Source: Tomocerus qinae
Lineage: Eukaryota; Arthropoda; Collembola; Entomobryomorpha; Tomoceridae
Assembly (NCBI GenBank): GCA_020055645.1
Contig: CM034548.1
Span: 1,984,001 to 2,048,000, forward strand
Reading direction: 5' to 3'
Length of the DNA: 64,000 nucleotides
Part shown: positions 13,701-26,352 of the stretch, piece after piece
How the letters are laid out: each line of letters starts with the position of its first letter
How positions within the stretch are numbered: the first letter of the stretch is position 1
The notes under the pieces: model-generated
The model's input: only the letters and a program-made list of their open reading frames with translations
Database searches by the model: none
Told to the model about the DNA's origin: nothing
Translations under genes and position numbers: made by a program

Positions 13701-15536
13701 GTTCTGGGCTTATGCAGTTTAACGTGTACATAAAAACATTTAACCAGGGATTAACAAGTCCGAGTGGCAAATACGTAACACTCTTACCTATATAACAATG
13801 ACTCAATTATTCCTAACAACTCCTGAAATTATCCAATATTTGTAGCACGTTTATTGTACACTAATTTGTGATAAATACATGTTTGCATAATACATCATAA
13901 TACATTTGTCATGTATCTACATGAATTCAAAACATAAACTTGTTGCAGTCATATCAGAGCCATCCGTAAAGTGGCTATACAACTCATGAAAGACAGAGCC
14001 GACCGTTCGAACGCGTTCTTAGCCAGGAAATGTTGGGCTGTAGTATTCATGAATTTATACTATTTGAGGATACTATAAATGCCAGCGTTTTACTACTGGG
14101 AGAGAATGTATATGCGGGACGTAATTGTGTTGGCAGCTTGCAGCAGGAATAGATCTCAAGTGCTCGTACTAACAAACGATGTATAATATACTGACGGAGC
14201 TTGATTGGTCTGTAACTTAGTAATGAGTGTGGATGGAGATTTCAAATTTAATTAATGACATTTCTGCCGTTTTATCTGCCGTAGACAAGTCTATCTTTGT
14301 ATCCTTATTATGTCTACAGCATTAAAGGTAACGAACTTGAAAAAAGTGTTTAAGCGACAATTTACAAAGTTCTCAAATGTCGCTTCAATTGCAAGTCGTT
14401 CTCTTTCATTCGACAAATGTTTGTAGTACATATGTAAAGTGCGAACTGATGCTCAAATTCACTCAACGAAAGCTCATTAATAACGTTAGAGCTAAACAAC
14501 ACAATTATAAACTTTTCTTTCTTTCCTTCCAATTTAGTATAGCTTTGAGGCAATAATGCATACTTCTCATGCTAGACTAAATTTTCTGTACAGCTGAAAT
14601 CAACAAGAATTTAATGATTTTTTAACCATTCTTTTTTGACTTGGTAATTCTTATTCTACTATTTGTACCTAGCGAAAGAGTATTTTTGATTGTACTTTCT
14701 GCTGACAAACTTAATGCATACGTGCCTAAGTACACTACCTCTAAGAAGGAAGAATATAAGAGAAGCACGCACGAATATTTTCCTCCAAATTTATAAGCAG
14801 GTAAACATTAACGGCTTGAAAGCAAACATTTTCTGATTAGATGCTCTACTATAAAGCATTCCGTACGGACAAATAATTCCAAGATTTCGTATTCCTTAGT
14901 CACAATTGGGTATAATTCCAGGAAACTGAAGTATCAAAGATGATTTATTAGAAGTATGATTTTCCATAGTTTTTTCCTTTGTCTCTTTTTAAGAGTGTCC
15001 ATCCTCCGTACCCTTTATCAGTAATCGTTCAAGTTACTATATTCCAAAGAACATTTGAAGATTTATATGTAGCCATTTTCAGCATGTATTGCCACTCTGC
15101 ATTTATGAGCTTGGAATATGTACTCTGTATTCGTGAGGGTTTGAATTATATCCCCATAGCTACAGTTATAGTCAGATCGGGCGAATTCCTTTGGAACAGT
15201 AAATAGGGATTACAGATAGATTTGTCTAAGATTTTTTAATAGGAAACTAAAACAACGAATGGAAATTCTGAGAAAATATTTCGGTTGGGATTAAGTTACG
15301 TTTGTTCAGATTAGAATTTCCCTATGGCTAAGAATTAGCATTTCAAATAAACCAGGGATTTGAACTGAATCGGAAGGTACTGGAGAAGGAGGAATAATGA
15401 TTTGTGGATTATAAAGGAATAGACTCGATTACTACTTACTGAAAGCTAAGTTGTTTAAGTTAAGCATAAGCAATACGAATTCTCTGTACACTATTATCAT
15501 ATTGTGAAGAGCACAGTTCAAGACTCCCATTGAAAA
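10767..15536. other. Non-coding stretch
   Basis: No supported exon on either strand. Contains a GA microsatellite (about 12409-12424) and several overlapping short frames near 11000-12400 that match no family. The palindromic GTTCGAACGCGTTC at about 14006 is the only small structure noted. Confidence 0.55.
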
Positions 15537-15703
15537 CCTGGAGGGCTATTCACTATGGTTCCTATTTGAAAATTTTGCTATTTCTAAGAAATTTTTGATT
15601 CAGTAAAATTGCTAAGTATTTCCAAAAAGTGAGACAATTATTTGCGATGCTTACTGAATGAACTTAAGCCTGAAAAAGTGATTAAGTCAAGCTTGAGAGC
15701 AAT

Positions 15704-15723
15704 TTTCGGACTTAAGTCCGAAA
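15704..15723. repeat. Perfect 20-bp palindrome
   Basis: TTTCGGACTTAAGTCCGAAA reads the same on both strands. It lies 160 bases inside the left end of the 15.5-kb element and may be a protein-binding or hairpin-forming site of that element. Confidence 0.8.
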
Positions 15724-15942
15724 TTTAATTCAGTATCTTTACTGAATCGAAGATGGTGACTTAAGACAGATTATTTGAGCAAAAAGATAGGGATGGTCGG
15801 AGTTACCCTAAGTGGGATTGTTGAGATTGGAAGTAGGATTGTAATGTTTTTAAATGAACTTTTGCGTAGATCTTATTACAAATTTTACATAGGTCGTAGC
15901 ATGTTGAAGGGTTGGACGTGATACAGCTAGTAAATTCGGTAT

Positions 15943-15986
15943 TCTTTCCTCGACGCTCGGCGAAGCGAGTGTTGGTCGAGGAAAGA
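15943..15986. repeat. Hairpin with 12-bp perfect stem
   Basis: TCTTTCCTCGAC pairs with GTCGAGGAAAGA, and the inner bases (GCTCG...GCGAG) can extend the fold. It lies inside the 15.5-kb element, just before its minisatellite. Confidence 0.7.
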
Positions 15987-16089
15987 CAATTGAAAAGCAA
16001 TTAGCAACACAATGCAAAATATCCAATTAGTGATAGTGTTTCCTTTGTTTCCATTGTCCTTGATGTTAGTTTGTAATAGTAATAATAGT

Positions 16090-16530
16090 GAAGGAGGAGA
16101 ATGACATTGTTTGTTAGCATTGGGTGACTTGAACAAGAGGATATTGTTGGGTGTGGGTGACTATGATGGGGATAGAGTGGAAGAGGAGTAGTTTGTTGGC
16201 AATGAGTGCCTTTGAAGGAGGAGGATGACATCGTTGCATGGCAGTGGACAATTTTGAAGGTGAAAGATGTGATTGTAACCAGTGTGATTTAGAAGTAGGG
16301 TAACATTGTTAGTAGTGGGAGATTTTGAAGGAGGAGGATGGCATTGTTAGTAGTGAGTGATTTTGAATGAGGAGGATGACATTGTTGGCCGTGAGTGATT
16401 GTGAAGGAGGAGGATTAATTTGTTGACAATGAGTGATTTTGAAGGAGGAGGATGACATTGTTGACAGTGAGTGACTATGATAAAAGTAGAGTAGAGGAGG
16501 GTTGCTTTGTTGTCGAAGGAGGTAGTAGAT
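16090..16530. repeat. 38-bp minisatellite, about 11 degenerate copies
   Basis: The unit is close to GAAGGAGGAGGATGACATTG followed by TTGACAGTGAGTGATTTT. Copies diverge by substitution and small indels and are best kept between 16320 and 16480. The purine-rich array gives Ser-rich open frames on the other strand that are not genes. Confidence 0.85.
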
Positions 16531-17126
16531 AAATGCTGAGTTTATTATTATCACATTTACTCAATTTTCAATTGTATCATCAAGATACTCCGTCGTACGT
16601 AACCAATTTAACACTAAAGACGGCCATTTCCAAAACTAACTACAACTAAAAACAACATGTTGCCTATTGACGGATTTGCCATTGATCTCTCAAGGGTCCG
16701 TCAAATCCGCAGGAAAAGAAGCCGGTAAAACTGGTAGCTCGATTTAATAAGAATAGGTTAACTTTTATAATGCTTGTGTTTTGAATTTTAAAACGTCGCG
16801 CTTGGTTACGTCGCAGGCTTGGGAATTTTTTTCTTAAATGGTTGCTTATTGTAAGTTTTACTTAGCAGTCAATTTTTGCTAACCGACTCTTAGCATTTTT
16901 TTTACTGAATTAACATAAGAAATGGATTAACTTTTTGCTAAGTCAATCTTATATTCGGATACTTAATCCAAAATCCTAAGCAAACCATAGAGAATAGCCC
17001 CCCTGGACACCATAAACCATCACATTTCTCAATAGATGGTAGTACCCAACATCCGATCTAATGCAGTTTGTAAATATTTCTGTCTTATGAATAAATTTGT
17101 TTCGCGAATTTCTGGGTATCAACACA

Positions 17127-17483
17127 TTTGCTCCCGTATTACACCTGCTCCCCTATTATATTTGCTCCCAGGGACACCTGCACCACCCTATTACAATTGT
17201 TCCCTATTCTTCTGCTCCCGGTTAAACCTGGTCCATTTACATATTTACACATGGGGTGGAATCCCATAGTCCCACCATTCCCATGTCCAATCCACCCACC
17301 CCCATGTCTCAAAATACTAAATTTTGTTTGTTTTGTTTCAATTTTGGTTCTGTCGTATCTCATTATTTTTCGTACCGGGAGCTGTGTAAAATGGGCCAGG
17401 TGTAACTGGGAGCAGAAGTAATAGGGAGCAGGTATCACTGGGAGCAAATGGAATAGGGAAGCAGGTATAATACGGGAGCAAAA
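17127..17483. mobile_element. Foldback (long inverted repeat) element, 357 bp
   Basis: The ends TTTGCTCCCGTATTA and TAATACGGGAGCAAA are perfect inverted repeats. Pairing continues, with some indels, over about 105-120 bases each side (17127-17245 and 17375-17483). Each arm is itself built of repeats of TGCTCCC plus TATTAC/ACCTG. The central 130 bases are unpaired. No target duplication is obvious. Confidence 0.75.
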
Positions 17484-17507
17484 TAATAAGTGCTACTACT
17501 ATAGTTC

Positions 17508-20500
17508 TACCTACCACAATTCTGGACAATGGGATGCACATGAGGGGATAAGGTAGGTTGAAGTAGACTTCCATAAGTGATTCGTCTGTATTTACTGGCG
17601 GTCGGGCTACATGTCCCGGTCCCTCTCTGACTGTCCACCAGATCGAGTTGCGGGACAGTGTTGAGTCGTTCCGTCTCATGGTTCAGTATTCTTCGTCTCT
17701 TCGTGTAAGTCTGTGCACTTCAGTAAAGTTGTTCCGGGAGTCACTGCAAGTAAGCCCTCGCGGCTTGAGCGGTAGTGTGACTATACTAATCAAAGATGTC
17801 ATACTCTCCCTCTAACACACAACAAGCCCAAAAGCTCAAAACCAAATGAAAGATAATGACTTATACTCTTCCGTTGTAAATAAAATTGTACTTGATGCTT
17901 CACCAGCCATACTTAATACCTTCTTTTAAGGGTAAAAATAGTCTATGGCCATAGGTGAGACTTAAACAGGGGAATTACATCAGTCTTGTAATGCATAGTT
18001 AGAGTCTGCTGAAAGCACGCGTATGTGAGTTATGCGACGTTGAAGTCTTATTTACAACATCGACTGCAGATTTCTTTTTAAATGTCGGTGTTAGCAAGTT
18101 AAGGAGCATCGATTGTCGTACTTACACGTGTAATTCATGAGAAATCAATATCAGATAAGAACTTATAGAGAGTGTGATTAATCTTCCGATTGTTACGTCT
18201 GTTGGATATTTTTTGTGGCAATTGCCGTCGACGTCACTGCGGAGCAATAAAAAAGTTATTAGCTCTTAAGATATCTCGCGACGACCAAAGAGTCTTCTTA
18301 TTAATTTGAGGATTATTTTCCTCTGAGAAGTATTCGATTCGTAATGCCTTAGCTGATGTAAAGTAATTGCTCGTAAAAAGCATAATGAAAAGAAAGAGTT
18401 ATTAATAGCATTAATGGAAGCATCGGCCTACAGAACGGTCCGGGACTTGCAGATTGGTACAGGTTATTGAATAACGTGCTTATTTAGTACAGTGGCTGAG
18501 TTTTTAAAAGCTTTGCCAGAAATGGGAATGTGGAAGGAAGAATTGGATAACAAACTAATCAATACCGTATCATCTTATAGTAGAGCCCCATTTACCAATT
18601 CAAGTATTTGCTTGGAGTTTGTGGTATTTGGGATGTCAGTCATATTTCGATAATGATGAGAACTTTTAAAAACTGCATACAAAAATCAATACTGTGCATT
18701 TTTATGTACGATAGTATTTGTAAGTTAAGTTTGGCACCACTGTCAACATTATTGGCTAATCTCAGGATGCCCAGTCGATACTATTGACTTCAATAATGAA
18801 GAGCCTATCCGATATCTTAAACGCCTTTGAAACGCCGATAAAACCGAAATTGTGTTGAATTGAAGTTGTCAACTCATTTGCTCGATTGTTTTTGTGGCTT
18901 ACTATGAGTGGCTTTCCTGTCGCTTTGGAGAATTTTGTCTGCGGTTGCAACCTGATTGTCTTGACTACTTGACTCATTGTATGTTCCATTTAAGTGCTCT
19001 GTACCACATATTATAGAGTAATGTGAACTTTTTACACCACTTGCCAAAATTTTCAAATTTGATGGTTATTTTAGTGGTTCATTGGGACAGGACAACATAC
19101 TATATAAACAAATAATCATTGAATTCGGGGTTTGTGGGTAGAAATATAGTCTAGGTATACAGCATACAACTCTTAGCTTTTTAGCAGTTCGGACTTTATG
19201 AAGCTTGTGAATTATTAAAAGACAAACTTTAATTCAATTTCTGAAATCCAGCGTAAAGAGGTCTTAGCAAAATCCCAAAACATAAATCATTCCTTAAAAC
19301 GACATTTCCAATCCAAAACATGTTTGCTGGGTTTGCTTAGATACTCATTGAAATAAAATGTGTGTGCAGAGTTATAAAATTACGACCAATCCTAGGACAA
19401 AGCATTGAAATAAGATGAAATTTTTTGTTAGCAATCTTGAAGGGCTAGTGTAGATGGACAGAGTTTCCATTTACGGTATTTACTTTGTTGCCAATTAAAC
19501 AAAGGCATTCATCCCAGTGTAGATTCTTGTAGGTATGAGTTGTGTGCATGGAGAGACCCATAGTGAAACTAATCCACCACAATTTAGGTAGTTTAGTATA
19601 AGTAGGTGATTGTGCCGAGATTAAATTGTGACCGTGTTTGCTAACGTTGGCCGTAGTGATTTTATGTAGGTTGATGTTTGGTAATGAAAGCCTCTTGAGG
19701 ATTATATTATCTCGTTTTCCTGTATTACCACTCATTGTTAGTCTGATATGCATCTACGCTTTTGCGTGTGCAACCACGCTTCGCAGCACTACTACGTTAA
19801 ATCTTATTGTTAATAATATAGACTTGTTCCCACCACTCTTTTTGTGGATGTGTGTGTACATGGGGAGCGAGAGCAAATCTGCTCGAGTGTTGACTTTTCT
19901 CACTTTTATTTTATGAATGAAGTTTGTTGACTGACTGACATTGAGTCTCAAGTCTGAACACACACAAAGCCATTCCACGATATAAATATCTTTTCTGTAG
20001 TCCACGTCTTCACTAGGTACTCGATTTCTACCTGTTTAATGTAGGTAAGCATATTCTGACCTTCATAACTGCACTTGTGTTCGTTTTCACTTGGGCAATC
20101 TTGTTTTCATTTAGTGCACTACACAGACATCAACATTCAGTATCTTTTAGTTGTCTACTTGCCCTAGGTAGGTCATCAATTATTTTGTGTCCAAAATGTT
20201 ATCTGGAGTTCTGTCTTATCTGTAGTAAAGGAAGAGCTTATCTTATCCCCACATCTTTCAAAATGTTTGATTGCTATCTCATCTACTTTATAAATACTTA
20301 CAGACCAAGAATTAACACTATCCTCCCCTCAACCTGCTACTTTTCTGCTTTTTATCCTCTTTCTAGTTCGAATTCTTTCGAGCTTTTCTAATGTAGTTCA
20401 ATAACTTACGAAATATTAAATTAGTTACTATTCCCCAAACATTTATTTGTGCAGTAACTCAATGCCCGTAATATCTACTAAATCTAAGATTCTCACACAT

Positions 20501-22369
20501 TACCTACTCCCATCTACATAGCGATTAATTTGAATCATCTAAGTATGATAGACACAATAATAGTGAGCGAAGATTAGTTCAATTCCATTTCTTCATGGCT
20601 TATTGTTCTTGACAATTGTTCCCAAGTCTTCCTACGCGAATCGCTGATTTATCAAGGTAACAAGTATGAAAACACTTGTGATTCATTGTTTTATACCACT
20701 ATTTTGCAATGACGAACGAATGCAAAGATTTCGAGTCAGCAGATTTTGATGGCCACGAATATTACCTCATTGTGCACAACAATAGTGTCCATTTGGTATC
20801 AGTTGCGTAGACCCATCGATGCAGCAGTGTAATTGCTTACCCTTACGATTAAAATCACCAAATGTAGACATTTAAACAATGTTATGATACATGGAGTTCG
20901 GAAAATGAGATAGCTTAAACAGCGTAAAGATCAAGCAAATATGAAATGTCGTTTAAGACATTCTTATTTGGTAAACATGGACTTCACCCTCAGTAACCCT
21001 TGCTGCATGTGCTGAATCTATTCTACTATGTAAGGGTAGGTAGATAACAGAAAATGAGAAACTACTTTCTGTTAGAAACTAATATTTCTTCATGTGAAAT
21101 CCTCTTATTTTACCAGAACGCTAAAAACTAACAATAAAGTGACAAAAACACCCAAAAGTGGTGGGGAAATGTAAATATTCACACAGATTTTATTTCTAAA
21201 GAAAGTGCTACATAAAAACGACAAAATGGTGAGATAATAGCTAGAGGTTGAAATGAATGTGAATTGACGGCAGAATACTGCATGATGTGTATAAGTCTGT
21301 ATGGTGGGCTGAGGCGGATAAGGCGAGGATGGTACTCTCAGACGACTCTTCAGAGGACAGGTTTCATGGTGTTGTTCTGCCTCATCTGGTTCCATTCTCA
21401 TCATCGCCAGCTTAAAAGATCGCAGTCTGTGATTAGATTATAAAGGGCACCAGAATAGGATTCAATTGAATGGAATTGGATTGACTAGTTGGGTGAGTGA
21501 TGAGTTGAGAGTTGAATAGCTCCACAAAGGCAGTCAGACGCTGTCAAAAAGAATCTAAAACTATTCACTAATAATGGCCAATATACTAAACACAAAAGAT
21601 TTTCGTCATCCATCTCGACATAATATTGTGTTCATGATTACTTATAATAAGGACGAATACCGCTCCATAAAGTTCGTTAGCTCCTTTTCAGATTTTTCAT
21701 TTATTCCATTATTCTAAGCAAGCAATGTTTCCAAAGACCACAAAAGATACTCGAGGAATTTTTTAGTCCCACGATGTAGTAATTATAGTCTTTAAGGGTA
21801 AACGCGTTTTGTCATTCTCTTCACTTGTAAAAGTACATATTTACATGTTAAATAAATCTAGAATAAAATGTCGAGCACACAATGTAAGTCCTTGAATCTA
21901 CTGTGATACTACTAATGTGCCACATCTACGAAGATTCCTTCTCCTGACTGGCAAATGACTAACATGGATCCCTATTTATCTTTGCGCATACTTGCTAAAT
22001 ATCCGAGTGAGCTCTGCAAAAGCAGGATTTTCAATTAAGGCTATTTATAGCGTTTTCTTTCTTAAGATGTGCAAGTTCCCTGCTTAAGTATATGTTCTCC
22101 TTTCTTACTTATCTCTGGTGAATCTTGAGATTCAATAGACTGCACTGGACAAAGAACTCGCTGATTCATGTTAATCCTATTCTGCTCAACTTTTCACTAA
22201 CTAAACTTTTGTTACCAGAAGTAAAATAAAGTCAATCTGCCAGAGTTGCGTTGCGGTCGTATTTCTAGCGTACGCACGGCGTGTAAGTGGAGGTGCCTTT
22301 TAGTTATTTATTATCTGCAGAGTAAGAGGCTCTTAGCAGGAGGATTGGGTGACTACTCCTGCCATTTCC
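17508..22369. other. Non-coding stretch before the candidate gene at 22.46 kb
   Basis: AT-rich DNA with no recognisable exon. Frames near 19445-20005 on both strands overlap each other and resemble nothing known. Confidence 0.55.
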
Positions 22370-22376
22370 TATATAA
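22370..22376 (+). promoter_or_regulatory. Possible TATA box of the 22.46-kb gene start
   Basis: TATATAA, 86 bases before the candidate ATG at 22462. Transcription would start near 22400, leaving a 5' UTR of about 60 bases. Such a match is common in AT-rich DNA; its value comes from its position before a signal-anchor exon. Confidence 0.3.
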
Positions 22377-22461
22377 TATTCCGATTGAGTTGCACGAAGT
22401 GGGCCTATACCATTAACATCTAGCCAGCGCTTGAACTAGACGGACAAAAGTCCTCAATATT

Positions 22462-22812
22462 ATGCTGAGTAAGCGTCTCCTGTTTTTCATAGTGTCTTAT
22501 GCGTCTCTACTTATTATTATGTCTAGATTTCCATTCTCTGAGGGGTTCAATTCAACCGACCAGTCCAACATCTCGGAGACCAGACGGATTCAATTGGACC
22601 ACATTCGCTTCTACATTTCCAAGGTACGAACTCGTCTATTTCAACTTTTTTAATACTTTTCCTTTCTAGAAAAATCTCACAATTAGCTCTTCTTTCTTCC
22701 TTCCTATTTATTTACGTACCATTGTACTCTCCGAGTCTCTCTCCGTTCTCCGAGTCTTCTAAATGCTTTATTTCAGCACAAGGTACTCTATTACAGATAT
22801 AATGTTCCAGTG
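22462..22812 (+). CDS. Candidate first two exons of an unrecognised type II or secreted membrane protein (5' part only)
   Basis: Exon 1 (22462-22623, 54 codons) encodes a short basic start MLSKR, a hydrophobic segment at residues 6-20 (LLFFIVSYASLLIIM), and then sequons NST (30-32) and NIS (36-38), as expected for a lumenal stem. It ends TTTCCAAG/gtacga in phase 0. Exon 2 (22777-22812, 36 bases) has a strong acceptor (tgctttatttcag/CAC) and donor (GTG/gtaagt), encoding HKVLYYRYNVPV in phase. The tail loosely recalls the start of the PAPS-binding region in 2-O-sulfotransferases (YNRV), but that is too little to name it. No third exon was found in the next 16 kb. It could be a real gene with long introns, a decayed copy, or chance. 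Confidence 0.4.
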
Positions 22813-25800
22813 GTAAGTCTTTCCTAACTTTGAACGGAAATGTTATTGTATGAACTGTTGTACCCGAACTTGATTCTCGTTCAACTCAACTTCTGTTAGA
22901 TTCGGTCCATAGAGTACTAATTATAGTCAGCTAAATCGCTAAGTTAGACACGATTTAGTGCAGTATACTTTACAAGTCCTGCAACTACACTCAGCTGTGT
23001 CGAAGAGGTCATGTTAGAAACTTCCATTAACTAGTTGTACCTTTATATAGTTCTTTTCTCTTAGTACATAAATGAGGAACTCCCTCAAGATGTTCCACAA
23101 AACAAACGAATAATATATTTTAATTCCATACGAAAAATAAATAGTTAGCTCACATGACATATTCAGATTATTTGATTTTATAATTTAAGCCGGAAAGTAT
23201 TTCACTCGTATTGCAGAGACTAATTCTGAGCAAAGTAATTTCTGTATATATACCATTTGAAATCATTAACATCTTCCATTTTATGGTTAAAATTCAAATA
23301 GTGGACAAATATTTGACTCGGGTATTCTTAATTGGGATCATCAAAGAGTAGGCCAATGGGTGCAAATCCCAGGAAGATTGGCTACTTTCTATAGCATTGT
23401 CATTGCAAAGCTTCTCATTTATAAAAGGTTATATGTATAGGTAGAGTGATTGGTGGTTGGGATGGATTGTGTCTGAATTGGATATTTTTGAAGGATGTAT
23501 ATTATCTTGGACGACAAGGGTTGCTGAAAGTGCGAATGAAGTGATTGTAGAAAGGGAGTGAAGTAGTATTGCCAGCAGCCAGTGAACGATGACAAGTAAG
23601 CAAGCATCAACGTCAACGTGCACAGAATATGCACTGAGCTTTCACTGGCATGACAATACGTACTTAGGCATGAGTAACAATGCAATTAAAGGAGTGAAGG
23701 TGCCCACATGAATCTTAATGTGCAGCAGATGGATGGAATACCATATTCTCTGTACTAAACGCAGACTATCTGTAACAACTCCGGGGTGTAATTCATTTTT
23801 CTGTTCTGCTGGGTCACAGCTACTTAAAATTATTCTGTCCTTGATTTGTTCCTGCATCAACTGTAGTAATAACTAAGCCACACTAATCTAAATCTTGGAC
23901 TCTATTCGGTTCCTGATAATAATAATTCACGCTAAACACCTGGGGGTGTACATTACAGAAAATGCGGTAAGCCGTGGTTTAGTATACAATGTACATACAA
24001 TAGTATCATAAGTAGGGAGTGATGTGGGGTCCAAGCGGACGAGTCTTTGAGATGAAGGATGAGAGCAGTCGCTCGTTGTTTGTGTATTTATAGTCGAGAG
24101 AAAAGGCGTCTACGGGAAGGACGTGTCACGACTCATTCAAAATCCCTCTCACTTTGAAACAGAAACTTTTGAAATCCCAATAATTTTTGCTAATTCGGGT
24201 GTTGACGTTGTGGAGTGGGCTGTTCAGTTCTGGCTCCTGCGGTTTGCTTAACAATTAGTAGAGAGGCACACAGCAAACAGAGATTGTGGCGTCGTTCATT
24301 CCCTCAACTTAGTAGTTGGTTTGAAGTAGTCCTAGCGTCGGTTGGGACGAGGACTCTTTGGCTTTGGTTCGATTGTTCCCGACTCGGAGGTTTAGTGAGC
24401 AGTAGATGGAAACTACTCAGAGTTGAGTTGATTTGGGAAGAGTTGACTCTTCACCTTCACTGCACTTATGAATGGAAATGAAGTCCTCGTCGGGCAGAGC
24501 GGGAGTCGCGACTCTCAACCGACTCTTCCGCCAAATTCCTGTTTGGAGGACTTTCTGCCACTTGTCACTCACCACGAAGGCGACCCACTCTCTCCTTCCA
24601 ATCACTCCGACCTGCGACCAACCTCATTTGACTCTATTCCGTCTCACACACTCCACTCTTCAAGACTTTCTTCCTTGCAGCCCAAATATACCTCCTCCAA
24701 TTATTTTTGTATTTTACATACTCAGACGGAGAGTGAATAGAAATCAGAGTCAGTGAGTATTTTTTGGTTGCACTGAAGTGGTAGCTGAAATGTAATAACA
24801 ATGTCCTTCTGTCAGGAACCTGTTGTTGTGGTTGTGAGCTCATGCGTAACCTAACCTAACCTACATATACACTAAATTTTATTGTAATATGTTTGCAGAT
24901 TCAATGGCATATTCGTGTGGCATTCCAATAGAGAATTAAAAATAGTGAAAGATCATTAATAAATATTACACAATTAATAGGAAGTTTATGGTTGGAAGAG
25001 CTAGATTAGACAACTATTGCAGTTATTTGTGGGAGCAAAGGTGAAGAGTTAACAAAGAGTTTTGACAATTTATCATTTATTAGATATCTACAGCAAATAC
25101 AAGTGAAAACCGAAAACACACAAATGTATATTAAATATTGTATGGTTTGCATGCTTACAGTATTCTGATGTTATCGTGGCATTGTAAAAACAGGAGAAGC
25201 CTTTGGCACAAATCAGAGTGAGTACTAATATAATAATAAGACAAATACCTGTTATCAATTTCTCATTATCGCAATTGAGAGGAGATGAAAGAAAAAGATG
25301 AGAGGCGGTTCATTTATACTTTCCTAACATTGTTAGTTTTGTATTTATGATCTGAAGATGAAGAGCGACAAAGACCGACGGACATGCCTAATGAAAATGG
25401 GGAGAAGGAAGGGAGAGAAAGGTACAAGTCGGTGTTTCTTTTAAGCAGCCCTTTCCTGCTTTCTTCTGATGCTATTAAATATAATTCAGAGTCAGGTCTA
25501 AGGAAGGATATAAATAGAGAGATTTGACCTATTTTCTATCTGTTTATTTGTAGAGAAATGAATGCCATGCAGACCCGTTCCATAGAATTTCTTTGCCATT
25601 TACGTGCAGACATTTTTTGGTTTTCTTACTTTGTATTGAAAGAAAGGTTTCCATCTCGCGCTGCGATGCAGATGATACTGTGGTTATTAGGTAGTGAGGA
25701 GGATGGATGGAGGCAAGTGAGACATAGGGGAACAAATTCAGTTAATCGCAAGGCCCAATAAGTCAAAAGGTAGTAAGTCCGCTTCCTTCCGTCTCCTGCG

Positions 25801-26302
25801 TAGATCTTCATCCTGTCCTCCCCGTCTTTTCCGTTTCCATTCATTATCATGGTATATAGACACACGAAATTGGATTCTCTGTCCCTTTTGTGCAAATAAT
25901 CCGCATGGCACTTTAGCTTTATTTTACATAACTAACGCCTCTATCTCTTTCATGCCATATGCACCGCTCGCTCGCTCCACCAACAAACTTGAATATTGCT
26001 CCGAGAAAGTGGCTATGGATAACAAAGGAGAGATAGACTGGAGTAATGTACACAGGCAGGTATACCTGGATGTAGAGATCCTAGTCAGTAAGTGCCGCAG
26101 AGACGATAATAATGCCTATAGCCACCAGCACATTTTGTCACAAACGGGAGAGATGAGCATTGGATGAGTTATGTCATAGCCGACCATAAGACACTCACTG
26201 TCGAGAAGAGACTGCATTTGGCCCATAAGCAGACGTAATAATAGTATTCCTCTCCAGTATACTATTTAGTTGTACTTACTTATACCCTACGTTCGAACGT
26301 TG

Positions 26303-26352
26303 AACTGACTAAGGATTATAATAGCGTTCGCTATTATAATCCTTAGTCAGTT
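26303..26352. repeat. Perfect 50-bp palindrome (24-bp arms, 2-bp centre)
   Basis: The arm starts AACTGACTAAGGATTATAAT and ends in AGCG. After TT at the centre it is mirrored exactly, ending in CAGTT. A separate 12-bp palindrome, ACGTTCGAACGT, ends three bases before it (26289-26300). There is no sign of transposon ends around it. Confidence 0.9.

Larger units (their letters stand above)
15543..17000. mobile_element. 1.46-kb non-autonomous DNA transposon containing a minisatellite
   Basis: The ends GGGCTATTCACTATGGTT (15543) and AACCATAGAGAATAGCCC (to 17000) are inverted repeats with one mismatch in 18. CCTGGA flanks both sides (15537-15542 and 17002-17007), a likely target duplication. Sub-terminal copies of GCTAAG/CTTAGC recur on both sides, like transposase-binding sites. 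Inside lie a 20-bp palindrome, a 44-bp hairpin and a 38-bp minisatellite. No transposase is recognisable. The superfamily is not assigned. Confidence 0.7.

Noticed and set aside
16001-16554. Minus-strand Ser-rich frames with repeated SSSFK blocks
   Set aside because: They mirror the 38-bp minisatellite; no start context, no family.
17036-17679. Several Pro/Leu/Thr-rich frames on both strands
   Set aside because: They are the translated TGCTCCC words of the foldback element, not genes.
24848-24864. Telomere-like AACCTAACCTAACCTAC
   Set aside because: Only about two and a half units of the TTAGG(T)-like motif; too short to indicate a telomere or interstitial telomeric array.
25952-26167. 71-codon plus-strand frame starting MPYAPLARSTNKLEY
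   Set aside because: Possible CAG/gtatac donor, but no acceptor or family match; not enough to call a gene.
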